This document shows, piece after piece, positions 52,091 to 61,298 of a DNA stretch of 64,000 nucleotides (positions within the stretch are counted from its first letter, which is position 1; every line of letters begins with the position of its first letter). Origin of the DNA: Zhihengliuella alba. GTDB taxonomy: Bacteria > Actinomycetota > Actinomycetes > Actinomycetales > Micrococcaceae. A program made the translations under genes and the position numbers. Below the pieces are notes generated by a model. It worked only from the letters and a program-made list of their open reading frames with translations, was not told the origin of the DNA and did not search any database. Location: assembly GCF_039538765.1 (NCBI RefSeq), contig NZ_BAABCJ010000005.1, forward strand, positions 367,390 through 431,389, given 5' to 3'.

Positions 52091-52879
52091 TCAGTCCGCC
52101 ACGATCACGTCCGTGATCGATTCGCCGAGCTGCTCGAGAGCGATCGGGGGCAACTGGTCGTCGGTGACGTAGAGATCGGCGGCCTCCAGCGGGGCGATCA
52201 CGCTCAAGCCGGTCACGCCCCATTTGGCATGGTCCGCCACCACGGCGGTGCGCGCGGCGGACGCGAGGAACGCCTGGCAGACCTGCGCCTCGAGGAGGTT
52301 CGGCGTGCTGAAGCCGCGGTCCGCCCGCACCCCGTGCACGCCCATGAAGAACAGGTCCACGTTCAGCTGCGCCAGGGCGCCGAGCGCCAGCGGCCCCACC
52401 AGCGCGTCCGACGGCGTGCGCACCCCGCCCGTGAGCAGCACGGTCTGCGTCGGGCCCCCGGCCGACTCGGCCGCGTAGAAGACGTCGGCCACGCGCGGCG
52501 AGTTGGTCACCACGGTGAGGCCGTCGACGTCGATCAGCTGGCGGGCGAGCGCGAACGTCGTGGTGCCCGACGTCAGGCCCACCGTCATGCCCGGCGAGAC
52601 GAGGCGGGCGGCCCGGCGCGCGATCGCCTCCTTCTCCGCGGACTGGAGGCTGAGCTTGCGCGAGAATCCGGGCTCATCGCTCGCCGCGGAGTGCTGCCGC
52701 GTGGCGCCGCCGTGGACCTTGACCAGCTCGCCGGCGGCCTCCAGCGTGCTGAGGTCCCGGCGGACGGTCATCTCGGAGATGCCCAGTTGCGCGGCGAGGT
52801 CCGTCACGCGGACCTGCCCGTGGAGCCTCAACTCGTCGAGGATGTGCTGGTGCCGCTGCTGGGGGAGGAGCTCGGCCAT
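52091..52879 (-). CDS. DeoR/GlpR-family transcriptional regulator of lactose/galactose genes
   Basis: 262 residues. N-terminal HTH VRVTDLAAQLGISEMTVRRD and LSTLEAAGELVKVHGGA is the DeoR signature; the C domain (VGLTSGTTTFALARQL, FFMGVHGV, AVVADHAKWG) is the ISOCOT-type sugar-phosphate sensor. Divergent from lacZ-galT-galK and upstream of galE, it most likely represses both arms until a phosphorylated sugar is present. Confidence 0.9.
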   Translation of the reverse strand: MAELLPQQRHQHILDELRLHGQVRVTDLAAQLGISEMTVRRDLSTLEAAGELVKVHGGATRQHSAASDEPGFSRKLSLQSAEKEAIARRAARLVSPGMTVGLTSGTTTFALARQLIDVDGLTVVTNSPRVADVFYAAESAGGPTQTVLLTGGVRTPSDALVGPLALGALAQLNVDLFFMGVHGVRADRGFSTPNLLEAQVCQAFLASAARTAVVADHAKWGVTGLSVIAPLEAADLYVTDDQLPPIALEQLGESITDVIVAD

Positions 52880-52936
52880 GGTCCGTCCGTTCTGTGCCGG
52901 AAGTGTGACAGGCCTCGCATCGCAGGAGGCCGTGGT

Positions 52937-53014
52937 GTAAGTTTACGGTAGAAAATGTGCGGATGTGAGCGATTTCGGGCGGCCAGTCCGGCGGAAGACC
53001 AGTCCGGCGGAAGA
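52937..53014. promoter_or_regulatory. Divergent control region between the DeoR gene and lacZ
   Basis: An A/T-rich patch with the dyad GTAA-GT-TTAC (52937-52946) is a candidate operator. Further on, CCAGTCCGGCGGAAGA occurs twice in exact tandem (52983-52998, 52999-53014). Neither -35 nor -10 boxes are clear. Confidence 0.4.
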
Positions 53015-53156
53015 CCGGACCCGCACGTCCGCACGTCCTCGCGGCCGCCGGCCGCCGGCCGTCAGCGGTCAGCCGCAAACCGGCGCGCGTCGTCCGGAGC
53101 CCGCACAGCCGTCCCGAAGCACCCGCACAGCAGTCCCGTAGCAGCAGGAGAGTCAC

Positions 53157-56100
53157 GTGAACGAACGCCCCTACTTCCTCTCCACGTCCCCGGGGGAGGG
53201 CGCGCTCCCGGCGCGCGCGCACCTGGCGTCCGACCGGCCCGAGGCGACGCTCGACGGCCGGTGGGGCTTCCGCTACGCGCCCAGCGTGCTCGCCGCGGCC
53301 CCGGACCCGCAGGGCGACTCCTGGCCCGAGCACACCGCCGACTTCCCGGACACGGTCGCCGTTCCCGGCCATTGGGTCCTCGACGCGGAGAACGGCCCGC
53401 TGGTGCTCGGCGAGCGCAACCGGTGGGGCAGCCCGTGGTACACCAACGTGAACTACCCCTTCCCGCTGGACGCGCCGTTCGTGCCGGACGAGAACGGGAC
53501 CGGCGACTACCTGCGCGACTTCACGCTGGAGGAGCTCGGCGCAGAGTTCGCGGCGTCGGTCCGCACCGGGGGCCGGGCGATCCTCCGCTTCGAGGGCGTC
53601 GAGTCGATCTTCAAGGTCTGGTTCAACGGCTTCGACCTCGGCCATGCCGCCGGCAGCCGCCTGACCCACGAGTTCGACCTCACCGACCACCTCCGCCAGG
53701 ACCGCAACCGGCTCGTCGTCCGCGTGCACCAGTTCTCGGCGGCCAGCTACGTCGAGGACCAGGACCAGTGGTGGCTCCCGGGCATCTTCCGCTCCGTCAC
53801 GCTCATCGCCCAGCCGGCCGGCGGACTGTGGGACGTGCGGAGCGTCGCCGAGTACGACGCCGGAGCCGGTCGCCTGACGCTCGAGGTGGACGCGGCGCGC
53901 GACGCGTTCCCGGTCACCGTGCGGATCCCCGAACTCGCCGTCGAGACGTCGCTCGGCCTCGAGACGTCGGCCGGGCTGGATGTCCCGGCCGGGCCGAGCA
54001 CCCTCACCGAGCCGGACGCCGTGTCTGCACCCGAGGACCGCACGGCCACCGCGACCGTGACCACGGAGGCGACGATCGACGTCGGACCCGTCCAGGGCTG
54101 GACGGCCGAGACGCCGCGGCTCTACACGGTGGAAGTCGCCACGGCGAGCGAGACCGTCACGCTGCGCGCCGGATTCCGCACCGTCACGATCGAGGGCGGC
54201 GTGCTGAAGGTCAACGGCGCGCCGGTCCGGTTCAAGGGCGTGAACCGCCACGAGTTCCACCCCCGCACCGGCCGCGCCGTGACCCGCGAGTACACGCGCA
54301 GCGAGCTCGAGGTCATGAAGCGGCACGGCATCAACGCCGTCCGCACCAGCCACTACCCGCCGGACCACCACCTGCTGGAGCTCGCCGACGAGCTGGGCTT
54401 CTGGATCATCGACGAGTGCGACGTCGAGACCCACGGCTACTGCCTGGTCCTGTGGGAGGGCAACCCGTCCGACGACCCGCAGTGGCGCGAGACCTACCTG
54501 GACCGCGTCGAGCGGATGTGGCGGCGCGACGCCAACCACGCCAGCGTGGTCATGTTCTCCCTCGGCAACGAGGCGGGGACCGGGCAGAACCTGCAGGCCA
54601 TGGCCGACTGGCTGCACGAGCACGACGCCACGCGGCCCGTCCACTACGAGGGCGACCACGATGCCCGCTACACCGACGTCTACTCGCGGATGTACGCGAC
54701 GCCGACCGAGTCGCACGCCATCTGCCGCGGCGAGCCGATCCCCACCGCCACGCGGGAGGGGAGCGACCGGATCGCCCAGCAGCCGTACATCCTCTGCGAG
54801 TACGCGCACGCCATGGGCACCGGCCCCGGCGGGCTGAGCGACTACGAGGCCGTCTTCGACGCGCACGACCGCGCCGCCGGCGGATTCGTCTGGGAGTGGA
54901 AGGACCACGGATTCGACGCGCGGACGCCGGACGGACGATTCGTGCGGGCCTACGGCGGCGACTTCGCCGAGCCGATCCACGACGGCAACTTCGTGCTTGA
55001 CGGGCTGGTCTTCGCCGACCTGACGCCCACGCCGGGCCTGGTCGAGTACCTCAAGGTGATCGAGCCCGTGCGCTTCGGGCTCGCCGGCTGCACGCTCACC
55101 GTGCGCAACCGCCAGGACTTCGTCGACACGTCTGCGTTCGAGTTCCGCGCCGTCTGGACGACGAGCGCCGGGGACGACGCCGTCGTCACCACCCTCGACG
55201 TGCCGGCGGTCGCGGCCCGCGCCGAGGCGACGGTCGAGCTCCCCCGCGAGCTGCAGTGCCACCTCCGCGGCGAGGACGAGGGCGACGGGGGAGTCCTCAC
55301 GGTCTCCGCGCGCCTGCGGGCGGACACGTGGTGGGCCCCGGCCGGGCATGAGGTCGCCTGGGGCCAGTTCGAGGCCGGCGAGTCCCTCCGGCAGCTGCCG
55401 GACGGCGCCGTGGTGCCGAAGCCCGGCGCCGCCGACGCCGAGTTCGACGAGCACGGCCTGCTCCGCGCCCTCGGCGGCGCCCCGATCGCAGGTCCGGAGG
55501 TCGCCGCCTTCCGCGCGCCCACCGACAACGACCTGCTCTGCAGCGAACCGACCCGCGACATGCGCCCCGGCACCTACGGCGCCGTCGGCGTGGAGCAGCA
55601 GGCGCCCGAGGACTTCGACTGGAACACCTACGCCGGCACCGTGCCGTACGAGCCGTCCCCGATGGCCGAGGACTGGTACGCCCGGGGCCTCGACCGACTC
55701 CAGCGGCGGACCGTGAGCGTCAGCCCAGCCTCCGACGTCGAACCCGGGGCTCTCCGCGTGCTCCAGCGCTATGCCGCCGCCCAGGAGCGCGCCGGCATCT
55801 CGGCGGAGCTCGAGTGGAGCCGCGAACCGGACGGCTGGCTGCTGGACGCCGCCCTCACCGCCGATGACCTCGGAGCGCCGCTGCCGCTGCTCGGCCTCGA
55901 GTTCGTCCTGCCCGCGGCGTCGATCACCGACGCGTCGGACGTCGCGTGGTGCGGTGCCGGGCCCGGCGAGCACTACGCCGACATGGCCGCCTCCACTCGC
56001 CTCGGCGCCCACCGGCTTCCCGCCGGCGAGGTCCGCACGGACTACCCGAAGCCGCAGGCCAACGGCCGGCGCGGCCGCCTGCGCCAGCTCCAGCTCGCGC

Positions 56101-56360
56101 TCGCCGACGGGCGGCGGCTGCACGTCGACGTCGTCCGCGGCCCCGAGGACTCCGGGTTCACGCTGTCCCCGTGGAGCCAGCAGGAGCTCGCGTCCGCGAC
56201 GCACCATGCGCTCCTGCCGGAGTCCAGCGGATGGCACCTGGTGATCGACGGCGGCTACCAGGGCATCGGCACCCGGTCCTGCGGCGTCGGCGTCACCGAG
56301 GAGGCCACGTTCGCCGCCCGTCGCATCGAACTGACCCTCCGGTTGCGCGTCACCGGATAG
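53157..56360 (+). CDS. lacZ: Beta-galactosidase, GH2 (LacZ type)
   Basis: 1067 residues, the normal LacZ length, from GTG at 53157 after GCAGGAGAG. Domain order: sugar-binding domain (WVLDAENGPLVLGERNRWGS), immunoglobulin-like domains, catalytic barrel with acid/base Glu472 in SLGNEAGTG and nucleophile Glu548 in LCEYAHAMG, then the C-terminal beta-sandwich (GAGPGEHYADMAAS; SPWSQQEL). It cleaves lactose to galactose and glucose in the cytosol and feeds the galT/galK genes behind it. No lactose permease is in the window. Confidence 0.93.
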   Translation: MNERPYFLSTSPGEGALPARAHLASDRPEATLDGRWGFRYAPSVLAAAPDPQGDSWPEHTADFPDTVAVPGHWVLDAENGPLVLGERNRWGSPWYTNVNYPFPLDAPFVPDENGTGDYLRDFTLEELGAEFAASVRTGGRAILRFEGVESIFKVWFNGFDLGHAAGSRLTHEFDLTDHLRQDRNRLVVRVHQFSAASYVEDQDQWWLPGIFRSVTLIAQPAGGLWDVRSVAEYDAGAGRLTLEVDAARDAFPVTVRIPELAVETSLGLETSAGLDVPAGPSTLTEPDAVSAPEDRTATATVTTEATIDVGPVQGWTAETPRLYTVEVATASETVTLRAGFRTVTIEGGVLKVNGAPVRFKGVNRHEFHPRTGRAVTREYTRSELEVMKRHGINAVRTSHYPPDHHLLELADELGFWIIDECDVETHGYCLVLWEGNPSDDPQWRETYLDRVERMWRRDANHASVVMFSLGNEAGTGQNLQAMADWLHEHDATRPVHYEGDHDARYTDVYSRMYATPTESHAICRGEPIPTATREGSDRIAQQPYILCEYAHAMGTGPGGLSDYEAVFDAHDRAAGGFVWEWKDHGFDARTPDGRFVRAYGGDFAEPIHDGNFVLDGLVFADLTPTPGLVEYLKVIEPVRFGLAGCTLTVRNRQDFVDTSAFEFRAVWTTSAGDDAVVTTLDVPAVAARAEATVELPRELQCHLRGEDEGDGGVLTVSARLRADTWWAPAGHEVAWGQFEAGESLRQLPDGAVVPKPGAADAEFDEHGLLRALGGAPIAGPEVAAFRAPTDNDLLCSEPTRDMRPGTYGAVGVEQQAPEDFDWNTYAGTVPYEPSPMAEDWYARGLDRLQRRTVSVSPASDVEPGALRVLQRYAAAQERAGISAELEWSREPDGWLLDAALTADDLGAPLPLLGLEFVLPAASITDASDVAWCGAGPGEHYADMAASTRLGAHRLPAGEVRTDYPKPQANGRRGRLRQLQLALADGRRLHVDVVRGPEDSGFTLSPWSQQELASATHHALLPESSGWHLVIDGGYQGIGTRSCGVGVTEEATFAARRIELTLRLRVTG

Positions 56361-56398
56361 CGACCCCCTGCCTTCCGCCCGCACCGACAGGAGAGAAC

Positions 56399-57607
56399 AT
56401 GAGCCACCTGGACCCCCGCCCCCGGGGCGGCGCCGAGCCGCTCGCCACCACCATGGCCGACGGCCGCGAGCTGCTCTACTTCTACGACGCCGGCGCCGCC
56501 CCGGCGGAGGCCCCGGCCGCGGACGCGCGGGACCTGCCCGGCCGCCCGCCGTCGTCGGAGCTGCGGTACGACCCGCTCCTCGGCGAGTGGATCGCCTTCG
56601 CCGCCCACCGCCAGACCCGGACCCATCTGCCGCCGGCGGACCAGTGCCCGCTGTGCCCCACCACGGCCGCGAACCCCTCCGAGGTCCCGGCGGAGGACTA
56701 CCACGTGGTGGTGTTCGAGAACCGCTTCCCCTCGCTGGGGCCCGAGCAGCACGCCCAGGTCCTCGGCACGCACCTGGGCAGCATCGATCCCGCCCACGGG
56801 CGGTGCGAGGTGGTCACGTTCGGCGCGGACCACGCGGCGTCGCTCAGCGGCATGGGCGTCGAGCGGGTCCGCACCGTCGTCGACGCCTGGACCCACCGGA
56901 CGGGGGCGCTGCTGGCCATGGATGGGATCGAGCAGGTCTTCCCGTTCGAGAACCGCGGTGCCGAGATCGGCGTGACGCTCCATCACCCGCACGGGCAGAT
57001 CTACGGCTACCCGTACGTCCCCGCCCGCGTGCAGGCGCAGCTCCGGCAGGTTCGCGAGCACCGCGTGCGCACCGGACGGAGCCTCTTCGCCGACGTGCTG
57101 GACTTCGAGCTGGAGCAGGGGTCGCGGATCGTCCACCGCGGCGAGCACTGGACGCTCTTTGTGCCCTTCGCCGCCCGGATGCCCGTGGAGGCGCACCTCA
57201 TGCCCCACCGCCACGTGGGCGACCTGACGGAGCTGACCGATGCCGAGCGGGACGAGCTGGCGGCGGTCTACCACCGCCTGCTGCGCGGGGTCGACGCCCT
57301 CTACGAGTCGCCGACCCCGTACATCTCCGCCTGGTACCAGGCGCCCCGACGGGCGCGCGCCGACGGGCACAGCGCCGGGCACGACGACGGGCACAGCGAC
57401 GGGCACGACGATGGGCACAGCGACGGGCACGACGACGGCCGGGACGACTACCGCCTGCACCTGCAGCTGACGAGCCCGCGCCGGGCCGAGAGCAAACTGA
57501 AGTACCTGGCTGGCTCGGAGGCGGCGATGGGGGCCTTCGTGGGCGATGTGATCCCCGAGGCGTCCGCCCAGGCCCTGCGCGATGCGATCGCCCGCGCCGA
57601 GGCCTGA
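56399..57607 (+). CDS. galT: Galactose-1-phosphate uridylyltransferase with His/Asp repeat insert
   Basis: 402 residues; ATG at 56399 after ACAGGAGAG, 38 bases past lacZ. Zinc-site cysteines in DQCPLCPTT, active-site LHHPHGQIYGYP with nucleophile His198 between His196 and Gln200, and AHLMPHRHVGDL. It transfers UMP from UDP-glucose to galactose-1-phosphate. Residues 322-350 are an inserted GHSDGHDD repeat before the final DYRLHLQ, SPRRAESKLKYLAGSE block; that makes it longer than usual. Confidence 0.92.
   Translation: MSHLDPRPRGGAEPLATTMADGRELLYFYDAGAAPAEAPAADARDLPGRPPSSELRYDPLLGEWIAFAAHRQTRTHLPPADQCPLCPTTAANPSEVPAEDYHVVVFENRFPSLGPEQHAQVLGTHLGSIDPAHGRCEVVTFGADHAASLSGMGVERVRTVVDAWTHRTGALLAMDGIEQVFPFENRGAEIGVTLHHPHGQIYGYPYVPARVQAQLRQVREHRVRTGRSLFADVLDFELEQGSRIVHRGEHWTLFVPFAARMPVEAHLMPHRHVGDLTELTDAERDELAAVYHRLLRGVDALYESPTPYISAWYQAPRRARADGHSAGHDDGHSDGHDDGHSDGHDDGRDDYRLHLQLTSPRRAESKLKYLAGSEAAMGAFVGDVIPEASAQALRDAIARAEA
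57362..57448 (+). repeat. In-frame 24-bp minisatellite inside galT
   Basis: Variants of GGGCACAGCGACGGGCACGA repeat about three times, encoding GHSDGHDD octapeptides. The unit length is a multiple of three, so copy changes keep the frame. Confidence 0.75.
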
Positions 57608-57655
57608 CCCGCCCGAGACCGCCCCTCTTCCCACGAGCCAAGGACACCCGAGCCC

Positions 57656-58996
57656 ATGACCAGCCACCCCAAGGACAGCCACGCCGAGGGCAGCCACGCC
57701 AGGACCAGCCACTCCAGCGGCCCCTCCGACGCGGCGGACCTCATCGACCACTTCCGCGCCGTCTTCGGCGACGATCCCGACGGCGTCTGGGCGGCCCCCG
57801 GACGGGTGAACCTGATCGGGGAGCACACCGACTACAACGAGGGGTTCGTGCTCCCGTTCGCCATCGAGCACACCGCCCGGGTCGCCCTGCGGCGGACCGA
57901 GACCGGCGAGCTGCGGATCGCCGGCCGGCAGGAGGTCGCGGGGGCGGGCCTCGTCCGCGTCGACCTCGCGGCCCTGCGCGGGGGTCCGTCGCCGCGTGAG
58001 CTGGGCTCCGACGCCGCCGGGGCGGCCGCGACCGGTGCCGAGGACGCCGCGCCGGAGGTGCTCGGCGGGGATCTGCCCGGGTGGGCCCGCTACGTCGCCG
58101 GTGTCCTCTGGTCGCTGGGCCGGGAAGCCGGGGCGGCGGACGTCGGCCCGGGGTACGACGTCGTCCTCGACTCCAGCGTGCCGATCGGCGCCGGCCTGTC
58201 CTCCTCCGCCGCGATCGAATGCGCCGTCGGAGTGGCGGTGAACGACCTCGCCGGGCTCGGGCACGGACTCGACGAGCTGGTCCTGATCGCCCAGCGGGCC
58301 GAGAACGACTTCGTCGGCGCGCCGACCGGGATCCTGGACCAGTCCGCCTCCCTGCTGTCGCAGGACGGGCACGCCCTCTTCCTGGACTGCCGGACCCGCG
58401 AGTCGCGCGGCGTCCCGCTCGCGCTCGCCGAGGCCGGGCTCGAGATCCTCGCCATCGACACGCGCGTCAGCCACGCGCACGAGTCCGGCGGGTACGGACA
58501 GCTCCGGGACGCCTGCGAGCTCGGTGCCCGCGAGCTCGGCGTCCAGGCGCTCCGCGACGTGGAGGAGAGCGAGCTGCCCGCGGCGCGGGACCAGCTGTCC
58601 CCGGAGGTCTACGCCCGCGTCAAGCACATCGTGACCGAGAACCAGCGCGTGCTGGACGCCGTGCGGCTGCTGGACAGCGTGGACTTCCGGGCGGCCGGTG
58701 AGACGGAGCGCCGCGAGCTCGGCCGGCTCCTGACGGACAGCCACGCGTCGATGCGCGACGATTTCGGCAACTCCTGCCCGGAGCTGGACCTCGCCGTCGA
58801 TACCGCGGTGGCAGCGGGGGCCTACGGGGCGCGCATGACCGGCGGTGGTTTCGGCGGCACGGCGATCGCCCTGGTCCGCGCGGCCGACGCCGAGCGCATC
58901 GGAGAGGCCGTGCGCGAGGCCTTCGGCCGGACGGGCTACGCGGCGCCGGAGGTCTTCGGGGTCCGACCGGCCGCGGGGGCACGCCGGCTGGTCTGA
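57656..58996 (+). CDS. galK: Galactokinase (GHMP kinase)
   Basis: 446 residues, 48 bases after galT. Family motifs: GRVNLIGEHTDYNEGFVLP (galactose binding), PIGAGLSSSAAIECA (ATP phosphate loop) and MTGGGFGGTAIAL. The first 22 residues are an extra His/Ser-rich head (SHPKDSHAEGSHARTSH), and an Ala/Gly-rich insert of about 25 residues follows the first beta-sheet, so it is longer than the usual 390. It phosphorylates galactose for GalT. Confidence 0.93.
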   Translation: MTSHPKDSHAEGSHARTSHSSGPSDAADLIDHFRAVFGDDPDGVWAAPGRVNLIGEHTDYNEGFVLPFAIEHTARVALRRTETGELRIAGRQEVAGAGLVRVDLAALRGGPSPRELGSDAAGAAATGAEDAAPEVLGGDLPGWARYVAGVLWSLGREAGAADVGPGYDVVLDSSVPIGAGLSSSAAIECAVGVAVNDLAGLGHGLDELVLIAQRAENDFVGAPTGILDQSASLLSQDGHALFLDCRTRESRGVPLALAEAGLEILAIDTRVSHAHESGGYGQLRDACELGARELGVQALRDVEESELPAARDQLSPEVYARVKHIVTENQRVLDAVRLLDSVDFRAAGETERRELGRLLTDSHASMRDDFGNSCPELDLAVDTAVAAGAYGARMTGGGFGGTAIALVRAADAERIGEAVREAFGRTGYAAPEVFGVRPAAGARRLV

Positions 58997-59004
58997 GCCC
59001 TACT

Positions 59005-59029
59005 CGTACCCGGCGCCGGGCCGGGTACG
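59005..59029 (+). terminator. Hairpin closing the lac/gal operon
   Basis: CGTACCCGG and CCGGGTACG, perfect 9-bp arms, 7-base loop, starting 8 bases past the galK stop. Confidence 0.6.
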
Positions 59030-59142
59030 CGCCCGTGCTCGCACCTGGTGCCGCCCCGTGCTCGCCCCCGGTGCCGTCCCCGCGCTCGCCTCCGGAGGTG
59101 GGTCAGGTACGCGCCCGCTACGGGTCCGGGCGTCGGGATGCT

Positions 59143-59194
59143 TTGACGCGAACAGACAGCGGGCCGCTAGCCTGATCACGACGACTACGCGTAG
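59143..59194 (+). promoter_or_regulatory. Candidate promoter and operator of the SGNH hydrolase gene
   Basis: TTGACG (59143-59148) and TAGCCT (59168-59173) are 19 bases apart, slightly long. CTACGCGTAG (59185-59194), a perfect 10-bp palindrome, lies where a repressor would block the transcript, followed by GAGAGG and the ATG. Confidence 0.4.
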
Positions 59195-59208
59195 AGAGGC
59201 ATACCGCG

Positions 59209-60480
59209 ATGAGCGACTCCGAGCCGAGCAGCACCGACCAGCCGAACAGTACCCAGCCGGGAGGCGCCGGGAGGCTGGGAACCATCGACCTGTCGCCTGA
59301 CCTGCTTCATGGCGCCCAGGAGATCGAGCGCACCGAGCTGGGCCTGGTCCCGCACCGGCTGCCGTCGTGGGTCCGGTCGCGCGGCGCCGACGGCCAGCTG
59401 CTGATGGCCGAGAGCAGGCCCTCGGGAGTGCGGATCGCCTTCGACACCGACGCGACCGTCGTCGAACTCGTCCTGTTGCCCGGGCGGCTGGCCTACCGCG
59501 GTGGCCCCGCCCGACCGGACGGCGTCTACGACGTTGAGGTCGACGGCGAACTGACCTCCCGCTTCACCGCGCCTCAGGCCAACCAGATGTGGATCGACCT
59601 CCAGACCGGTGCCCAGTCGATGGAGACCGGCGAGCCGTCGACGCTGCGCATCGATCTCGCGGACGCCGGCGCCGGCGCCTCGGCCGGAGCGGCGGGAACG
59701 GCGGGAGCGACGAGCCCCGCTGGCATGCGCAGGGTCCAGATCTGGCTGTCTCACGTCGAGACCGTCGAGCTCCGTGCCCTCCGGGCCGACGGGGAGGTGC
59801 GGCCCGTGACGGCCGATGGCCCCGCCTGGGTCCACTACGGCAGCTCCATCAGCCAGGGATCCAACGCCGAGACGGCAGCCGGGATCTGGCCCGTGGTCGC
59901 CGCGCGACGCGCGGGGGTGGATCTCGCGAACCTCGGATTCGGCGGATCGGCCATGCTGGACCCCTTCATCGCGAGGATCATGCGCGACTCGCAGGCGGAC
60001 CTGCTGAGCCTGAAGGTCGGCATCAACATCGTCGGCGCCGACGCCATGCGGCGCCGGGTGCTGGCCCCCGCCGTCCACGGCTTCATCGACACCATCCGGG
60101 ACGGCCACCCGGAGACCCCGTTGCTGGTGATCTCACCGATCTACTGCGGCATCCACGAGGAGACCCCGGGTCCGGGCGCCTTCGATCCCGCGGCGTTCGC
60201 CGAGGGCCGGGCGAGCTTCATCGCCACCGGGGACCCGGCGGACCGGGCGGCGGGCCGCCTCGCGCTCGCCGACTTCCGCGAGGTACTCGCCGAGGTCGTC
60301 GAGGAGCGTGCGGCCGAGGACCCGAACCTCCACTACCTCGACGGGCGCGAACTCTACGGTCCGCAGGACGCCGAGCGCTGGCCACTGCCGGACCGCCTGC
60401 ACCCCGATTCGGAGGCACATCGGGCGATGGGTGAACGGTTCGCCGAGCTGGCGCTGGAGCGTTTCCTGCCCCGGCGGTGA
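59209..60480 (+). CDS. SGNH/GDSL-type hydrolase with N-terminal beta domain
   Basis: 423 residues. Residues about 40-190 form a beta-sandwich (LLPGRLAYRGGPARPDGVYD, VQIWLSHVETVELRALRA). The esterase part begins VHYGSSISQGSN (block I Ser), has LGFGGSAMLDP, KVGINIVG (block III) and ends with the Asp-His pair LPDRLHPDSEAHRAMG. The two-part form resembles carbohydrate-ester or SsfX3-like acyl hydrolases. There is no signal peptide, so it acts in the cytosol; substrate unknown. Confidence 0.8.
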   Translation: MSDSEPSSTDQPNSTQPGGAGRLGTIDLSPDLLHGAQEIERTELGLVPHRLPSWVRSRGADGQLLMAESRPSGVRIAFDTDATVVELVLLPGRLAYRGGPARPDGVYDVEVDGELTSRFTAPQANQMWIDLQTGAQSMETGEPSTLRIDLADAGAGASAGAAGTAGATSPAGMRRVQIWLSHVETVELRALRADGEVRPVTADGPAWVHYGSSISQGSNAETAAGIWPVVAARRAGVDLANLGFGGSAMLDPFIARIMRDSQADLLSLKVGINIVGADAMRRRVLAPAVHGFIDTIRDGHPETPLLVISPIYCGIHEETPGPGAFDPAAFAEGRASFIATGDPADRAAGRLALADFREVLAEVVEERAAEDPNLHYLDGRELYGPQDAERWPLPDRLHPDSEAHRAMGERFAELALERFLPRR

Positions 60481-60514
60481 ACCCGCGCCAGCGTGCGGCC
60501 CGTAGGATTCCGCT

Positions 60515-61181
60515 GTGCGTATCGAACAGGCGCTGCTGTCCTTCGCTGCGATCGCGGCACTCCTGACGATCATCCCCCGGAGTGGACACCGTGCTGGTTC
60601 TCCGGTCCGCCATCGGCCAAGGCCGTCGCTACGCCTTCGCCACAGCCGTCGGGATCAACACGGGCGCCATGACCTGGGGCGTCGCTGCGGCGATCGGTGC
60701 CTCCGCCCTCCTCGCGGCGTCCGAACTCGCCTACACGGCGCTGCGCATCGCCGGGGCGGCGTACGTGATCTGGCTCGGCGGGACGATGCTCTGGAGATCC
60801 TTCCGCGCCGCTGATCCGACGACGACGGCGGGTGCTCCCGACGGTGTCCGCGTCGCCGTGGCGACGGGGCGCCTGGACGGGGGCCTCGTGCTGGCGTGGG
60901 CCAAGGGGCTCGGGACGAATCTCCTGAACCCCAAGATCGGCGTCTTCTACATCGCGATGATCCCGCAGTTCATCCCGGAGGGCGTCTCGCCGTGGCTCAT
61001 GGGCGTCGCGCTCGCAGCGGTGCACAATCTGCTCGGGCTGACCTGGTTCGCCCTGATCATCGCCGGGGCCCACACCGTCCGTGGCCGGCTGCAGCGGCCG
61101 CGTTACGTGCGGTTCGTCGATCGCCTCTGCGGGACCGCGCTCGTGGGATTCGGAGCGTCGCTGGCGTTGAAGTCCCGCTAG
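60515..61181 (+). pseudogene. LysE-family amino-acid exporter, frameshifted at a C-run
   Basis: GTG at 60515 starts RIEQALLSFAAIAALLTIIP, the usual LysE/RhtB opening, but the frame is lost at five consecutive C residues (60574-60578). Removing one C restores IPGVDTVLVLRSAIGQGRR and the rest of a complete about 220-residue protein ending at 61181 (NPKIGVFYIAMIPQFI, GTALVGFGASLALK). A GTG at 60582 could start the remainder without the first half-helix. TAGGAT (60503-60508) 6 bases before the first GTG suggests a leaderless start. Either a true mutation or a homopolymer error. Confidence 0.7.
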
Positions 61182-61298
61182 CCGAAGCCGCCGCGCGGAG
61201 GCCCGCAGGGCGGGCCGGGGGATGATCCCGCGGCCCTCGGAAGGCCCGCCGAGTCGCCGGCGTCGGTGCACGGCGGCCCGTCTGGGAAACTGGTGGGC

